DNA from: Madurella fahalii
Taxonomy: Eukaryota > Ascomycota > Sordariomycetes > Sordariales
Direction of reading: 5' to 3'
NCBI GenBank assembly: GCA_029876055.1
Contig: CM056876.1
Coordinates: 2,604,001-2,668,000, forward strand
Length of the DNA stretch: 64,000 nucleotides
The notes below the pieces were generated by a model that was given only the letters and a program-made list of their open reading frames with translations, was not told where the DNA came from and ran no database searches. Made by a program: the position numbers and the translations under genes. Positions 22,650-34,233 of the stretch are shown piece by piece (position 1 is the stretch's first letter; the number at the start of each line of letters is the position of its first letter).

Positions 22650-25600
22650 GCAGACTGTAAATACCATCTACATTGAATCGGGGTCCTTCTGGGAGGTACA
22701 CGGGTGAATGTAATGACTTCAATCTGCCCTCGGCCATCTAGGAATATAACTCAAGGGAAAGTCGACTGCTCTAAGCATTTGAGCGTACATTTGATGACCT
22801 AATTAGTTGTAGGAACTAGTAATATTGGTGGATCATCAGAAGTTGTAGCGGCTCCTGGAGGGTGTTTGCATTACCAGGAAGTACCAGTGCGTCGCTTACA
22901 TTGGAGTATTACGTGCGAGTAAAGTTTGACCGCGCCGTCGACTCAAGAGATTCACCAGCGCTTTGCCGCGAAACATGCAGCGAGTTCCCCGAATGAGCGC
23001 TGCACAAGAAGGCTTCCGGCCCAACTGTTGCCTCGCGGAGCCCTGCGCTGTGATGAGTCAATTTTGCCCATACCGCCTTATCGGATATTTTTCTAGCTTC
23101 TTCGAACCTTACTTATGAAGCTCGCCTCTCGCCACGCCCTCCCCCGGAACGTCCGCAGCGAACTAGAGGTTAACATGTCGGTATTTGGACTTCATCTGAT
23201 TTTTGAAAATAATAGCGGCAATTTGCGAGCTATCTACGAGTACGCTTTGTGGTATGCGATGCCATTACGATGATTGATTCGCCGGCGCTCGCGCTACAAT
23301 AAGGTGCCTGATCTATCCCCGCGAGTCTAGAAACCACACACTCACCACTCCCGTCTACTCCCCTTTTTTACTACCCTGCCGCGTAAATCGGGATCTCTTT
23401 GTCGCTTTGGCGGGTCATCAGCACTCCTCAACTGCCGACTCATACCTGCGCAATCCAACACGGGAGAAATCGACGGGGCAGGCTGGTCAATGACGGAGAA
23501 CGAGCACCACAGGAGCCCGTCGATTGAGCAAGTTTCTGCAGGGTGAAAGGGAGCCATGCGGACTTCTTTACATCTGCAAGATGCATCCTGTATAAACCTG
23601 TGACACGACAACTCGTGCACGCGCACGGTCATGATACTTCATCTGTGAGGTATCAAAATCTGTGAGGATAGTTATTAGTCCGACGTTGATTCCCGGAAGA
23701 AGTCACACGTGTGTTTGGGGAGGTTGCGGGAATTGATAAGACATTAGATTGTTGAGGGAGATTGAAGACGGGTGGAGTACTGGAGTACCGGACGAGACGG
23801 AGGGATCGCCTAATGCCTTATTCATGCGTAGCCACACCCAGCCCGCTTGGTGTGAGGTGCGTGCAAAAACCTCGTATTTACTACCGTTAATCTCACGGGC
23901 ATAAATGGTGGTCCGTCCGGCTTATCCGGTCAGCATCGCAGTCCCTTGACTGCCGGTGCGTTGTAAGCCTCCTTGGGTTGAGGTAGGTACCGATCGATGA
24001 TGAATCGAGGAAGAGGATTTCCGAAGGAAGTAGACGAGGATGTGTTAAATAATATGGAAATAAAAGAACGGGCAAAATCAGGAACGCGAGAAGATGACAC
24101 CAGTTCAGCACGGCGGGAGATGTGTTACACTGTGAGCGGGAGGCGGGATTGCCGGGCTGCAGTCAGAGCCAGCAGAGTCCCTGACCAACCGGACCGACGC
24201 GGATCATCGACTGCATCTCGCCCAACTAGTAGCCAGAAAGTGGAAGATAGAGGACCCAGATACCCTGCAACAGAGCCAGTCTCGCTTGGGATGGACCTTT
24301 CTGGCACCAGCTACTAGGTCATGGCCCGCCGTCGGCGTTGTTCCACGATCTGTCTTGGTACATGTCAGTGTATCTCTGGTGGATCAAAACCACGTGAGGC
24401 TCAGGTACGCCGCTGTCAACGTGGGCTTTTGGAACCAGGTGGAGTGCGGGCTCTTCCCGTCTGGGCGCCCGTTACCGAGCGTAGTTACTACCAGAGGTCA
24501 ATCTACCTACCGGGATAGTATTGCCAGCGAAACAACCCGGCGCTATGAATCAAGATTTGGGATCAGCCCCTTTCTAATATATAGCAGTCCCGTCCCGGAT
24601 GCACCAGTTCTGCCCCCACCCGTCGCCGAATCCATGCGTTTGTCCCGCAGGAGAAGAATAGACCGACAGACAGTATGAAGATGATTTTGAAAATAACGGA
24701 GGCCTCCAAATTGTGATTTCGATAAGGACTTGCATCGCTCAGCCTTCCGAAATGTTGCATTCGGCCATCGTCGGGTACAGTTTTGCGGTTCGTGATATGG
24801 GACGGCTTGCCAAGAACTCCCGAATCGGCGGATGTCGGGGGATCGGCAGGTGCTGCGGAACCATGGCGGCCGATGGGGATTGCCGGCTCAACGAGGGTGA
24901 CACACTGATGCCAGCGAATGGAAGAAACCGGAAACACATCCCAAATCAGGAATCCCAAATGTGCTATAGGCCAAACCAGACGCACCATTTTCCCACTGTG
25001 GAAGGCCTTGTGGGTTTGGGGATCTAGGCTGTGGGCAAGTCGTTTTGCATGCTTGGCAGCGTCGAGATTCTGGTGCTCCCGCAAACTCTTTAGCGTGCCA
25101 GCTTGGCGAATATCCATCTCAAATCCGGGGGTGTCTCTAGCTTGCAAAGTCCTGCTTCATTGTGTTTTCGTCGCTCGTTCTAGACTCATGACACTGCCAA
25201 ATTTTAGACCCCAGCTCCCCTTTACCGCTGTTTGCATCCGCGTGACTCTTTTTGTTCCTCGGGGTTTCTGGGTACTCTGCCGTCTTCAGACCAGCAGCCA
25301 ATCATTCTATACAGGATTCCTGGCAATCACATGCGGGCGGACCTCATTCCAGTCAACGGCCAGGTCACGTTGGTGTTGAGTTACGTAAGGGCCCATGGCC
25401 CGTGCCCTAAAGCTGATGTCACCCCTAACAAAAAGTACAGTAAACGCGAGCAGTGCCGAACCTATGCGCTTCGCGATGACACCCGAATTGAGCACTGGAA
25501 GGATCCCGATCCCCTTGGCTGTACGTGTATTTTTCCCCTTCTTTCTTTCTTTGGGCAACTGCAGCGTTCAACACCCGCACAGATACCCATGTATCGGGCA

Positions 25601-27333
25601 ATGCCGGAACAGCAGTCTGATGCGTCTTGATTTGCTGCTGCCCCGCTGACCTATGACGGAATGCCGTCGGCAACCAAAGTGGCATTTCGGTGAATGACGG
25701 TGGGGCACTAAGAAAATACGTACACTGAGCAGTGGATTCTCAGGCAGCCAGGCAAGCTCTGGAGCAAGGCGGGGCTGCCCCGCGAGAATGCGAGGACGGG
25801 AGCGGTTCGTTTGGCCCCCGTACCTGACTGCAGTTGAAACAATGGGTCCTATCGGGAAAGAGGACGGGACCCTGAATACGCCCATTTGTATTTGCCGTCC
25901 GTTGCCTTCTGTATCATCTCAGGGCCCTTCAATTCACTCATCTATTTCTACGGAAATCTCTAGCCTGGCGCTCTCTGCCCTTGGAAGTTGGAGCGGGGCA
26001 ACACGCACGCTGGAACGCCGCCTTCTGTCTTGGCGGTGATCAGAGCCTTGTCACCCGCCGGGGTGAGTTTTCACGATGCGGGGTAAACATGCGTTGCCCT
26101 GGCCCTTCGAGAACAGGTCGGAACCCAGGAGAAATCGGGTTGCCAAGGGCTGGGCGGGCTCCAAACTCCCGGTCGCCGTCGCTGCTCGGCTTTCCAGCCT
26201 ACATGTAATTTACCTAGCGAGAAGGAGACAAGCGCACAATGCCTGGGGAGCGACATGGCAGCGGGCCGATGCTGCACAGCCGTCTCGAGGTGCCGCCCAA
26301 TCGAGAGGATCCAGATTGGGCTCCTTCAGCCCTGCTCAGCGAGGCACACGCCCTGACTCGACGGCTGCTCGACGCTAGCAGACGCTCAAAAATAGCAGGG
26401 ACATTAGCATAGCAATGACGCCGCTGCCGCGAGAAATCTTGTAGAGGTCATGTGCCCAGGCTAGCCGGAGTGCTCAGCCCTCTTCGCAAGTCCACTGGCA
26501 CCGTTCCTGATCCCGTAGCGCTCCACTCTGGATTTGCGCGACCCGATTTGCAAGGCTGCTGAAACCAACATCTGAGATTGTGCTCCCTGCTTTTTCCGGG
26601 GACCACGGCGAGAGATACGGCAAGGCACAGAATTACGCTTCAGTTGGTTGTGGCTGCTAAAAACGGGGCATGAAACGGACGGAACACCGGGTCCAATTGA
26701 CGGCTGAACGGTCGGTGCAGCGAATCAGACGGCTGCTAGATTAAAATATGCTCTGGCCAAAACAGTCAACGGCACGATCTAGTGCACCCATTGACACCAA
26801 TTGCAGCGATGCAGACGTGCTAGCGCGTCCAACCGATGTTTAGATGAGAACTTATCGTCCGCCTGGCCGGCCCATGAAACAAGGTGTCGCCGTAACCAGT
26901 TCCCGAAGAGGCGACAAGGGTACGATCGAGGACGCTCCGGAAACAATTCGTGGCCCAGCAGTACCAATCACTGCCAGCCCGAACTGGCACCCACTCACAC
27001 CCGGCTCACGCCCCGGCTGGAGCAGGTCGATCATCAAGTGGAATGCTGTCGTCACTCGTCATTGGGTATGCCCGTGATTCGGGCCCCACGCCTTTATATA
27101 CTCTCACTCCTCTTCCTCGGGCCCGGCAGGTGCGTCGACTTTTCGTTATCAGCAATTCCCGGCCTGTCTACCCTGTCAGCGCTTTCTTCTCCATCCAAAA
27201 CGCCTGCCTACCCTGCAGAAAGTGGACTAACCGCAAGCCCACACCGTCAAAGTGGTCCCGAGTCCCGCATCCCTTGTCAACACACGCCCCTACACTGCCC
27301 GACCACGAGCACGACAGAAAACACTTAAGAACC
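22650..27333. other. 4.7-kb gene-poor stretch upstream of PEP carboxykinase
   Basis: The longest gene-free region in the window. About 22,700-23,300 is AT-rich and broken by stops; about 24,000-27,300 is of mixed composition with many overlapping ORFs of 60-195 codons on both strands, none with a signal, domain or consistent splice pattern. The longest (25147-24563 minus, 194 codons, not ATG-started) has no recognisable motif. The last few hundred bases are the PEPCK promoter and 5' leader. A non-coding RNA or a degraded gene cannot be excluded. Confidence 0.4.
27093..27100 (+). promoter_or_regulatory. TATA box of the PEPCK gene
   Basis: TTTATATA followed by a C/T-rich initiator-like tract (ctctcactcctcttcctc), about 235 bp upstream of the first in-frame ATG and on the correct strand. 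Confidence 0.45.
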
Positions 27334-29957
27334 ATGAAGGACCCCGTCGTCAGACCCTCTTCTCCTTACACCGATCCTTCAATCAAAGGCCCTCGCAGCC
27401 AACTCCTCGCCGCTTCCAGACAGCCTCCGTCAGCCGCAAACAGTAGGCCCTCCCTCAATCCCATCTAGCCATCTAGCCATCTACCCATCTATATCTCCCT
27501 TTGTTCGGTGAAGGCTTCCCGTCGCTAATCCAGGCTTTACCTTCTCAGTGCTCGCAAACTCTGTCAACAAGACCGGCCTCCATCCGGGGGGCGTTGCGTA
27601 AGTGCCGTCTTCCCATCCTATGTTGAATGACCCTGCAATTCTGACGGCCCATCGATCCAGTCCTCACGTTGAGCATACCGAGCTCGGTATGTGCCATTTC
27701 CGCGACCGACACACAACTGTTCCCTAACCCAGCGACGCAGAGGAGGAACTCCACGAGAAAGCCCACATTGACTATACCAGAGTTGCCATCGTGAGCACTC
27801 CCAACTCTAACACAGCCTTGGAGAATGGCGAACTGACCAACCCCTGCCAGATCCCCAACCCTTCAGTTGCGGCCCTCTATGAAGACGCGTTGGTCTACGA
27901 GACAGGCACTGCCATCACGTCCAGCGGCGCTTTGAGCGCCTACTCGGGCAAGAAGACGGGCAGGTCACCTCTAGACAAGCGCGTCGTCAAGGAGCCGGGG
28001 TCTGAGAACGACATCTGGTACGTTTCACAGCTTGCTTCGCCTTGCCAGATTGTGTCAAACGGAGTACTAACGTTGCTTCCAACAGGTGGGGTCCCGTCAA
28101 CAAGCCTATGACTCCAGAGGTGAGGCACTATCCTCGATCCCTTTTCTTCCCATCTCGTTCCAGACGGCTTCGCCCATTTTGCCCCTTTTCCAGCGGGTTT
28201 GCGGTTCGCTCCGCTTGGCATTGGTCACGCGCGCATCGAGGGTGATCATTACCACTCGCCACGCCTGCAGTTGAAGCCGGGTTTCTGGGCCAATTGTTTG
28301 AGAACGTCATCTCCCTTGGCAATGCGCACATCGCAGAGTCATTTCGGTCGCCCGGATGCTGCGATGGTCGCCTGGGCGATGTGCGGCAAAGGCGTCATTG
28401 TTGAGTCGTTGCGGGCCTCTGCAAAAACAACCCCCTGTCGTTGTCGTCATTGCCTGCATGCAGCCCCTCGTCCCAAGCCATGCAACCCCACTGCCGAGAG
28501 CCGATCGCCCGCCCCTCCAGCTCCTCCGCAACCCCGAAAATCACGTGCCACCCCTCGTCTCGACCAAATTTCTTGATTGATCTGACGATGCTGACTGCGC
28601 TTTCGCCATACAGGTATGGAAGATCAACCGTGAGCGTGCCATCGACTACCTCAACACCAGGAACCGCATCTACGTCGTTGACGGCTATGCCGGCTGGGAC
28701 GAGAAGTACCGCATCAAGGTGCGCGTCGTCTGCGCCCGCGCCTACCACGCACTCTTCATGCGCAACATGCTCATCCGCCCGTCGCGCGAGGAACTGGAGC
28801 ACTTCCACCCCGACTACACCATCTACAATGCCGGCTCTTTCCCCGCCAACCGATACACCGAGGGTATGACTTCGGGCACCTCGGTCGCCATCAACTTTGC
28901 CGAGAAGGAGATGGTCATCCTCGGCACCGAGTACGCTGGTGAGATGAAGAAGGGCATCTTCACCGTCATGTTCTACGAAGGCCCCATCAAGCATAACATC
29001 CTGACTCTGCACTCGTCCGCCAACGAGGGCAAGGACGGCGATGTCACTCTCTTCTTCGGTCTCTCGGGCACCGGCAAGACTACACTTTCGGCGGACCCCA
29101 ACCGTGCCCTGATCGGCGACGACGAGCACTGCTGGAGCGACCGCGGTGTGTTCAACATTGAGGGTGGCTGCTACGCCAAGACAATTGGCCTCTCGGCCGA
29201 GAAGGAACCCGATATTTACAATGCCATCCGCTTCGGCTCGGTGCTCGAGAACGTCGTCTTCGACCAGGATACCCGCATCGTCGACTATGATGACGCGACC
29301 TTGACCGAGAACACGCGGTGCGCATACCCGATCGAGTACATCAGCAACGCCAAGATCCCGTGTATTTCCAACAACCACCCGTCCAACATCATCCTCCTCA
29401 CCTGCGACGCTCGCGGCGTCCTACCGCCCATCTCCAAGCTCAACAGCGCTCAGACCATGTTCCACTTCATCAGCGGCTATACGTCCAAGATGGCCGGCAC
29501 CGAGGACGGCGTTCTCGAGCCCCAGGCGACCTTCTCGTCGTGCTTCGCCCAGCCTTTCCTGGCGCTGCACCCCATGCGCTACGCCAAGATGCTCGCCGAC
29601 AAGATTGAGCAGCACAACGCCAACGCTTGGCTCCTTAACACTGGCTGGGTCGGCGCCGGCTTCTCGCAGGGCGGCAAGCGCTGCCCGCTCAAGTACACGC
29701 GCGCCATTCTCGACGCCATCCATAGCGGCGAGCTCGCCAAGGTCGAGTACGAGAACTACGACGTGTTCAACCTCCAGGTACCCAAGACTTGCCCAGGCGT
29801 GCCGGACGAGTTGCTCAACCCCAAGAAGGCCTGGACCGCCGGCGCCGAGAGCTTCAACGAGGAGGTTACCAAGCTTGGCAAACTCTTCCTCGAGAACTTC
29901 AAGAAGTACGAGAGCGAGGCGACTGAGGACGTCGTCAAGGCCGGCCCTGTTGTCTAA
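27334..29957 (+). CDS. PCK1: Phosphoenolpyruvate carboxykinase (ATP), gluconeogenesis
   Basis: Converts oxaloacetate and ATP to phosphoenolpyruvate, the committed step of gluconeogenesis (acu-6 of Neurospora); cytosolic. Seven exons: 27334-27442, 27549-27597, 27661-27686, 27741-27790, 27851-28017, 28086-28119, 28614-29957; 592 residues. Landmarks: SVNKTGLHPGGVA, NPSVAALYEDALVYETG, YSGKKTGRSPLDKR, NDIWWGPVNKPM, P-loop GLSGTGKTTLSADPNR (Lys about 300), GDDEHCWSDRGVFNIEGGCY, and ENTRCAYPIEYI. The usual protein begins near residue 37. Exon 1 adds about 36 residues, and the Met at the expected N-terminus would be made by splicing A to TG across intron 1. Intron 6 is 494 nt while the others are 54-106 nt. 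Expression is expected to be induced by acetate or ethanol and repressed by glucose; no such site was assigned. Confidence 0.96.
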
Positions 29958-31122
29958 GCGTTGCTCTCTATTTCCTTTTTTCCCGTTTTGGCATAGACCT
30001 CTTACAGCAGCATTGGATCCGGCGCCCTCTTGTTGATTGATATTTGCTTTCAATTGGATACACCTTGTGTTTGGGAGGAAGTTCTGCACACGGCTTGTGT
30101 TGAGCCGTGGCAAACCACTGTTTTTTTATTGCATGGGTATAATCTGGTTGTCGTCGCTGTAACGCGCGGCGAGGAATGCTATCGGCATATATGTCCTGGA
30201 CCTGGTTTGAATAGGGTTAGAAAAGCTCACTGGAAGTAGCCTGCTGTAGTAACACTTGGCACTACTCGGAGCAGCTGATGGAATTGAGAGTTCGAGAATT
30301 TTATTTCCTGTCTGTAATGGTGTGATTTTGATGAGAATCGGCAGCAGGCTACTCGATCTTTTATGGCCAAGATGAGAATGTTGGTTATGTGTGTCGGTCT
30401 TGGGCTTGCTCGCCACAATTTGAAGATGGTTTCTCAAATGCGGGGAAGGTATGGTTAGGTGAGTATCGTTCTCGGTCCTGGGTACAAACAAGACGATCGG
30501 AGTATTCGCCCTGTCGGCTCACTTTGGTGATACATCCAAGATTTCACTCTGTTCACAACTAGAGGTGCATCATGATACTGACCACCAATTGACGGGGCCT
30601 ACAAAGTTGCAGTCAGATTCTCTTCCCGCAGGTAGGAGCGATTGCACTCACCGTTTTTGCCCTGTGGAACGGGGCATTGAGAGATTACGTAAGAGAACAT
30701 CAGATGCTTGTACAGGTGAAGTAGGATCCCAAAGTCTACTTCAACTGTGTGACTGCACATAGGCGGTAATACATGAACACACAGCCAACAACGCAACATC
30801 AACCGTGTTCAATTCACTTTTCCGCACCTTCCCGTTCAAATTACAAAACACGCACCAGGAAGACGGTTCCAAACCTGCCTACTTTTATTTCAAAGCGCTC
30901 CTCTCTTACCTGGGCATCCGCTACCCAGACCGCTCGTCACTATTCATCCACCCATCAAGCGCCGCCACCCACCACCACCACCACTACTACTACTGCTTAA
31001 CAACCATAATCAACAAACGCAACCTGAAAATACCTAGGCACTAGCACTCGCAACGACGAAGAGAAAACCGACTAATACCAACAGCCAGCATAACATAAGA
31101 AAAAGAAAAAGCTAGCCAAACG
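29958..31122. other. Intergenic between PEPCK and DUF1295 gene
   Basis: PEPCK 3' UTR region followed by the leader of the next gene. A CAC/ACT-rich tract lies near 30,963-30,997. No gene supported. Confidence 0.5.
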
Positions 31123-32237
31123 ATGTTCTTCTCCGCCCCGATCCTCCAAACCCTCCTCCCCGCTGCCGTCCTGGCCTTCGCGCTCCAGACAGCCGTCGCG
31201 ATCCCCTCCGTCCTGATCGCCCAGTCCGAGTTCTTCTACGACCTCTCCGGCGCGGCCACCTTCGTCGCCGTGGCGCTGCTGACCTTGCTGCTGCCCGGCG
31301 ATGGCGCGGGAGGTCGTGCTATCGACGGTGTGAGCGGGAACGGGAGGAATTGGCGGCAGGTTGCGGCTACCGGAGCCGTGCTCCTCTGGGCGGGCAGATG
31401 TAAGTTTGTCTACTAGTACCTGCCTACTGACGATTCTTTTTTGTGTTTTTTTGTGTTTTTTTTTTTTTTTTTTTTTTTGGAGTGCGGTGTGGATGGCTAA
31501 CGCGGAGTCGCCGCTGCTCCTTCTAGTGGGGACCTACCTCTTTGGCAGGATGCTTAGGGAAGGGAAGGATTCGAGGTTCGACGCCGTCCGCACGGCACCG
31601 AGGCGGTTTCTGGTCGTGTTCATGCTGCAGGCCGTCTGGGTTTTGGTTTGTGTTCTGCCCGTCGCCGCGCTGAATGCGGTGCCTACGGCGGCGTTTGAGG
31701 CTTGGAACTACGGCTCTGGGATCACGGTTACGGATGTCCTCGGGCTGGGCATGTATCTGGTGGGATTTGGCTTTGAGATCGTGGCAGATTGGCAGATGGC
31801 GAGGTGGGTGAGGGAGAGGGAGGAGAAGGTGCATGACGAGGCTTTCTTGTGCAAAGGGCTTTGGAGGCTGAGGTAAGTGAGCGATTGCCTTTTTTTTTTT
31901 TTTTTTTTTTTGTTTTTCCCTTTCCAAGGTCTGAGGCATGGGGTTAACGTACGACAGCCGGCATCCCAACTACTTCGGTGAGGTGACTCTGTGGACAGGG
32001 ATTGCAACCGTTGCTGCTGGCGCGCTGCTTGCCCAGCCCGTTCGTGCGGCAGTGGGCTTGTACCCTTTGGTTGTGCTGGCGCTGTGCTACGTTAGCCCAG
32101 CTTTTGTCGCCTTCCTGCTGTTCAAGGTCAGCGGCATCTCCTTGACAGAGAAGAAGTATGATGCCAAGTACGGAAAGCGGGCGGATTATCAGGAGTGGAA
32201 GAAGAATACCCCTGTGTTCTTCCCCAAGATCTCTTGA
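31123..32237 (+). CDS. DUF1295 / steroid 5-alpha-reductase-like membrane protein
   Basis: Three exons: 31123-31399, 31527-31872, 31958-32237; introns 127 and 85 nt; 300 residues. Mostly hydrophobic with about six to seven membrane helices. The C-terminal part has the family signature SRHPNYFGE followed by a helix pair and YQEWKKNTPVFFPK, shared by DUF1295 proteins and related to steroid 5-alpha-reductase and isoprenylcysteine methyltransferase folds. An internal LGTYLFGRMLREGKDSRFD block matches fungal members. An ER reductase-type role is inferred; no substrate is known. Both introns carry long T runs (about 31,456-31,479 and 31,891-31,910), which is why six-frame reading shows spurious frames there. 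Start chosen at the first ATG, directly before a hydrophobic N-terminus. Confidence 0.86.
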
Positions 32238-33431
32238 GGTCTTTCACAAAGGCTAATATGCTCTGGGGCCAAAGTCAGGAGTCCGTGACCGCTCCCTGGC
32301 CAATGGATTTTTAACACAAGGGAATGGCGGGAAAGCGTGTAGGATCTGGGGCATTGTGGGATCCTGGCACGATTTCAAAGCACGACACCTCCTAGCAGCC
32401 ATACTATTCCCAGCTTCCCAAGGCTGAGTGAAAAGTGAGGTGGTATTTCTCCACAGAATCTATGACAAAACCAGGAAACCAATCGAGCAGTATCTGTGGA
32501 ACTAACAGCCACCGCGCCGTATGGGCTGAACCTAGGGTCCCCCAATATGCCACGTGAGATCCAAAGAGCAAAGCCCGACTTTATCAATAGCTGAGCAGGC
32601 CGGACTGATAACCGAGTGTGAGAGAGCTGCCAGGTTAAACAATTGCGACCAACTCCTGTGGGGCTGTATAGTAATACAACATACTTTGCTTACTACGCCG
32701 ACATGGGCTGGAGTAATACCACATAATTTACTTACTACGCTGACATGGGTTGGCGGTGATGGTAAAGATATCACTGGATATGGGCATCGAAGTGCCGAGC
32801 CCCTGCCTTCCTTGCTCGTGCCCAAAGCGGCTTGTCTAACTTGATACGGTCGAGGCCAGTTTGGCTAATTATACAACCCGATAAATTGTCCCTCGCCTGA
32901 GTTATGATGTGCAGGGACTGTTTGCGTCCATGGACCGGAGAATCTTTGATGAAAATGTCCGCATAAATTATACTTCAAGGTATTTGTCGGTGCAGAAACA
33001 GGTTGCCACTTGTTTGATACGGGGCTACTTACGTCAATGAATTCTATTTACCTTACCTGGGTATCCTATTTACCCATGCTACTCTGTTCTGTTTCTCTGT
33101 TCGCTTAAGCCAAGTACCACAAGGCGTTGCCCGCTGGATACAGCACTGCATCGATTCGTAATTTAAACTCTATGGTGTGATCGAACATGAAACGAAGCTT
33201 TAGGTAATTACAAGCCCTTTTTGAAGACATGGGAGTTGCTAGTGTGCGGCCCTAACCCAACCACCACCAGTTCCCCGCCTGGATCGTCCTCTATTTGCAT
33301 GTCCTTGCTCTCTCTGTCAAGAGTCTGAGCTACTTCTTCCCACTCTATTAGGTCCCTGGGCAAAGAGAGCAAAGTCAGCTTTAGCTATCTTTCTATTTCA
33401 AGACGTGCCTTTACTCCTCAGCCCCGCAAAC
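32238..33431. other. Intergenic, AT-rich in its second half
   Basis: Contains a 42-bp tandem duplication (listed separately). About 32,850-33,220 is AT-rich with dense stops. No gene supported on either strand. Confidence 0.45.
32670..32753. repeat. 42-bp imperfect tandem duplication
   Basis: Copies at 32670-32711 and 32712-32753 differ at five positions. Three differences are C/T or G/A transitions and two are A/C changes. Both copies contain ttactacg and gacatggg. Confidence 0.85.
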
Positions 33432-34233
33432 CTACCACGACTCATTCAGTATTTCTAGCCACGCCGCAGGCATCCTGTCGCGTAGCCCTAGCTGGCTATA
33501 CGCTCGTCCAACTGTCCTCTCCCCATGCTGATGTGCCAGCCTCCTATCTAACCACGCCATCCTCGCATCAGCCTTATCCGTGAAACCGAAACCGATCTCT
33601 AACAACATACCGTACCGTCAGATACCGTAGACAAAGAAACTCACAGATCTCAGGCTTTCTAATTGGCCACTCCTCCACTAATGCCTCTACCCCCGGTTTG
33701 CCCACTTCTACTCCCATTGCCCGTGGAGCCATCTCCCTTACCGTAGTCATCTCCCCGGCCCTCCGCGGCTGCAAGATGCTCCCGACAGGAATATACCCTC
33801 CTATTGATCTCCGCCTCTAGATCATCCGTCTCGGCTTGCAGTGTGTCGAGGAGAAGGGCGTTAATCGAGTCCGCGATGTTATCGCCTAGGAGGCGTAGGG
33901 GACTGCAGGAGCGGGATGGTGGGGAGGAGGCGGAGGAGATGCCATTGGGTGCTTGGGGATTGGTATCATGGTTTGGGCCAAAGAGGCAGGGTCGGGAAGG
34001 TGGAAGGAGGTGAAAGTGAAGGTTAGGGCTGGGCATTTGTCCTGCTCTCATCAGCGAGAGGCGAGTGCGGAGGCGGGATTGGAGCTTGGAGGACTCGAGA
34101 CTAAGTTGGAGCAGCGGATTGGGGATGTGGTCGGGGATCTCGTCACATTGCGGGTATTGACTGAGACTGGATAGAGGGAGATGGATTGTTGGTAGTGAGT
34201 CCAAAGTTTTTTGCTAACCTTAGGTGGATCCAT
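33432..34233 (-). CDS. Hypothetical protein, splicing and start unresolved
   Basis: Coding character is clear in two blocks. Block 1 (about 34,190-33,760) encodes IPDHIPNPLLQLSLESSKLQ and DNIADSINALLLDTLQAETD followed by LEAEINRRVYSCREH, helical and amphipathic. Block 2 (about 33,590-33,432) encodes ARMAWLDRRLAHQHG and MPAAWLEILNESW, ending at TAG 33434-33432. Between them a 67-nt intron from a GTAAGG donor (inside the GDDYG codons) to a CATTAG acceptor is likely, then a second short intron whose ends I cannot settle. The only good ATG (34233, MDPPKVSKKLWTHYQQ) is in a different frame from block 1 and no splice reconciles them, so a frameshift, sequence error or missed upstream exon is possible. 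I do not recognise the family. Confidence 0.45.

Noticed and set aside
24563..25147. 194-codon minus-strand ORF
   Set aside because: No ATG start at the given end, no recognisable domain, mixed low-similarity composition; likely a chance ORF.
28395..29378. 327-codon minus-strand ORF across PEPCK
   Set aside because: It is the antisense shadow of the PEPCK coding exon in codon-biased GC-rich DNA.
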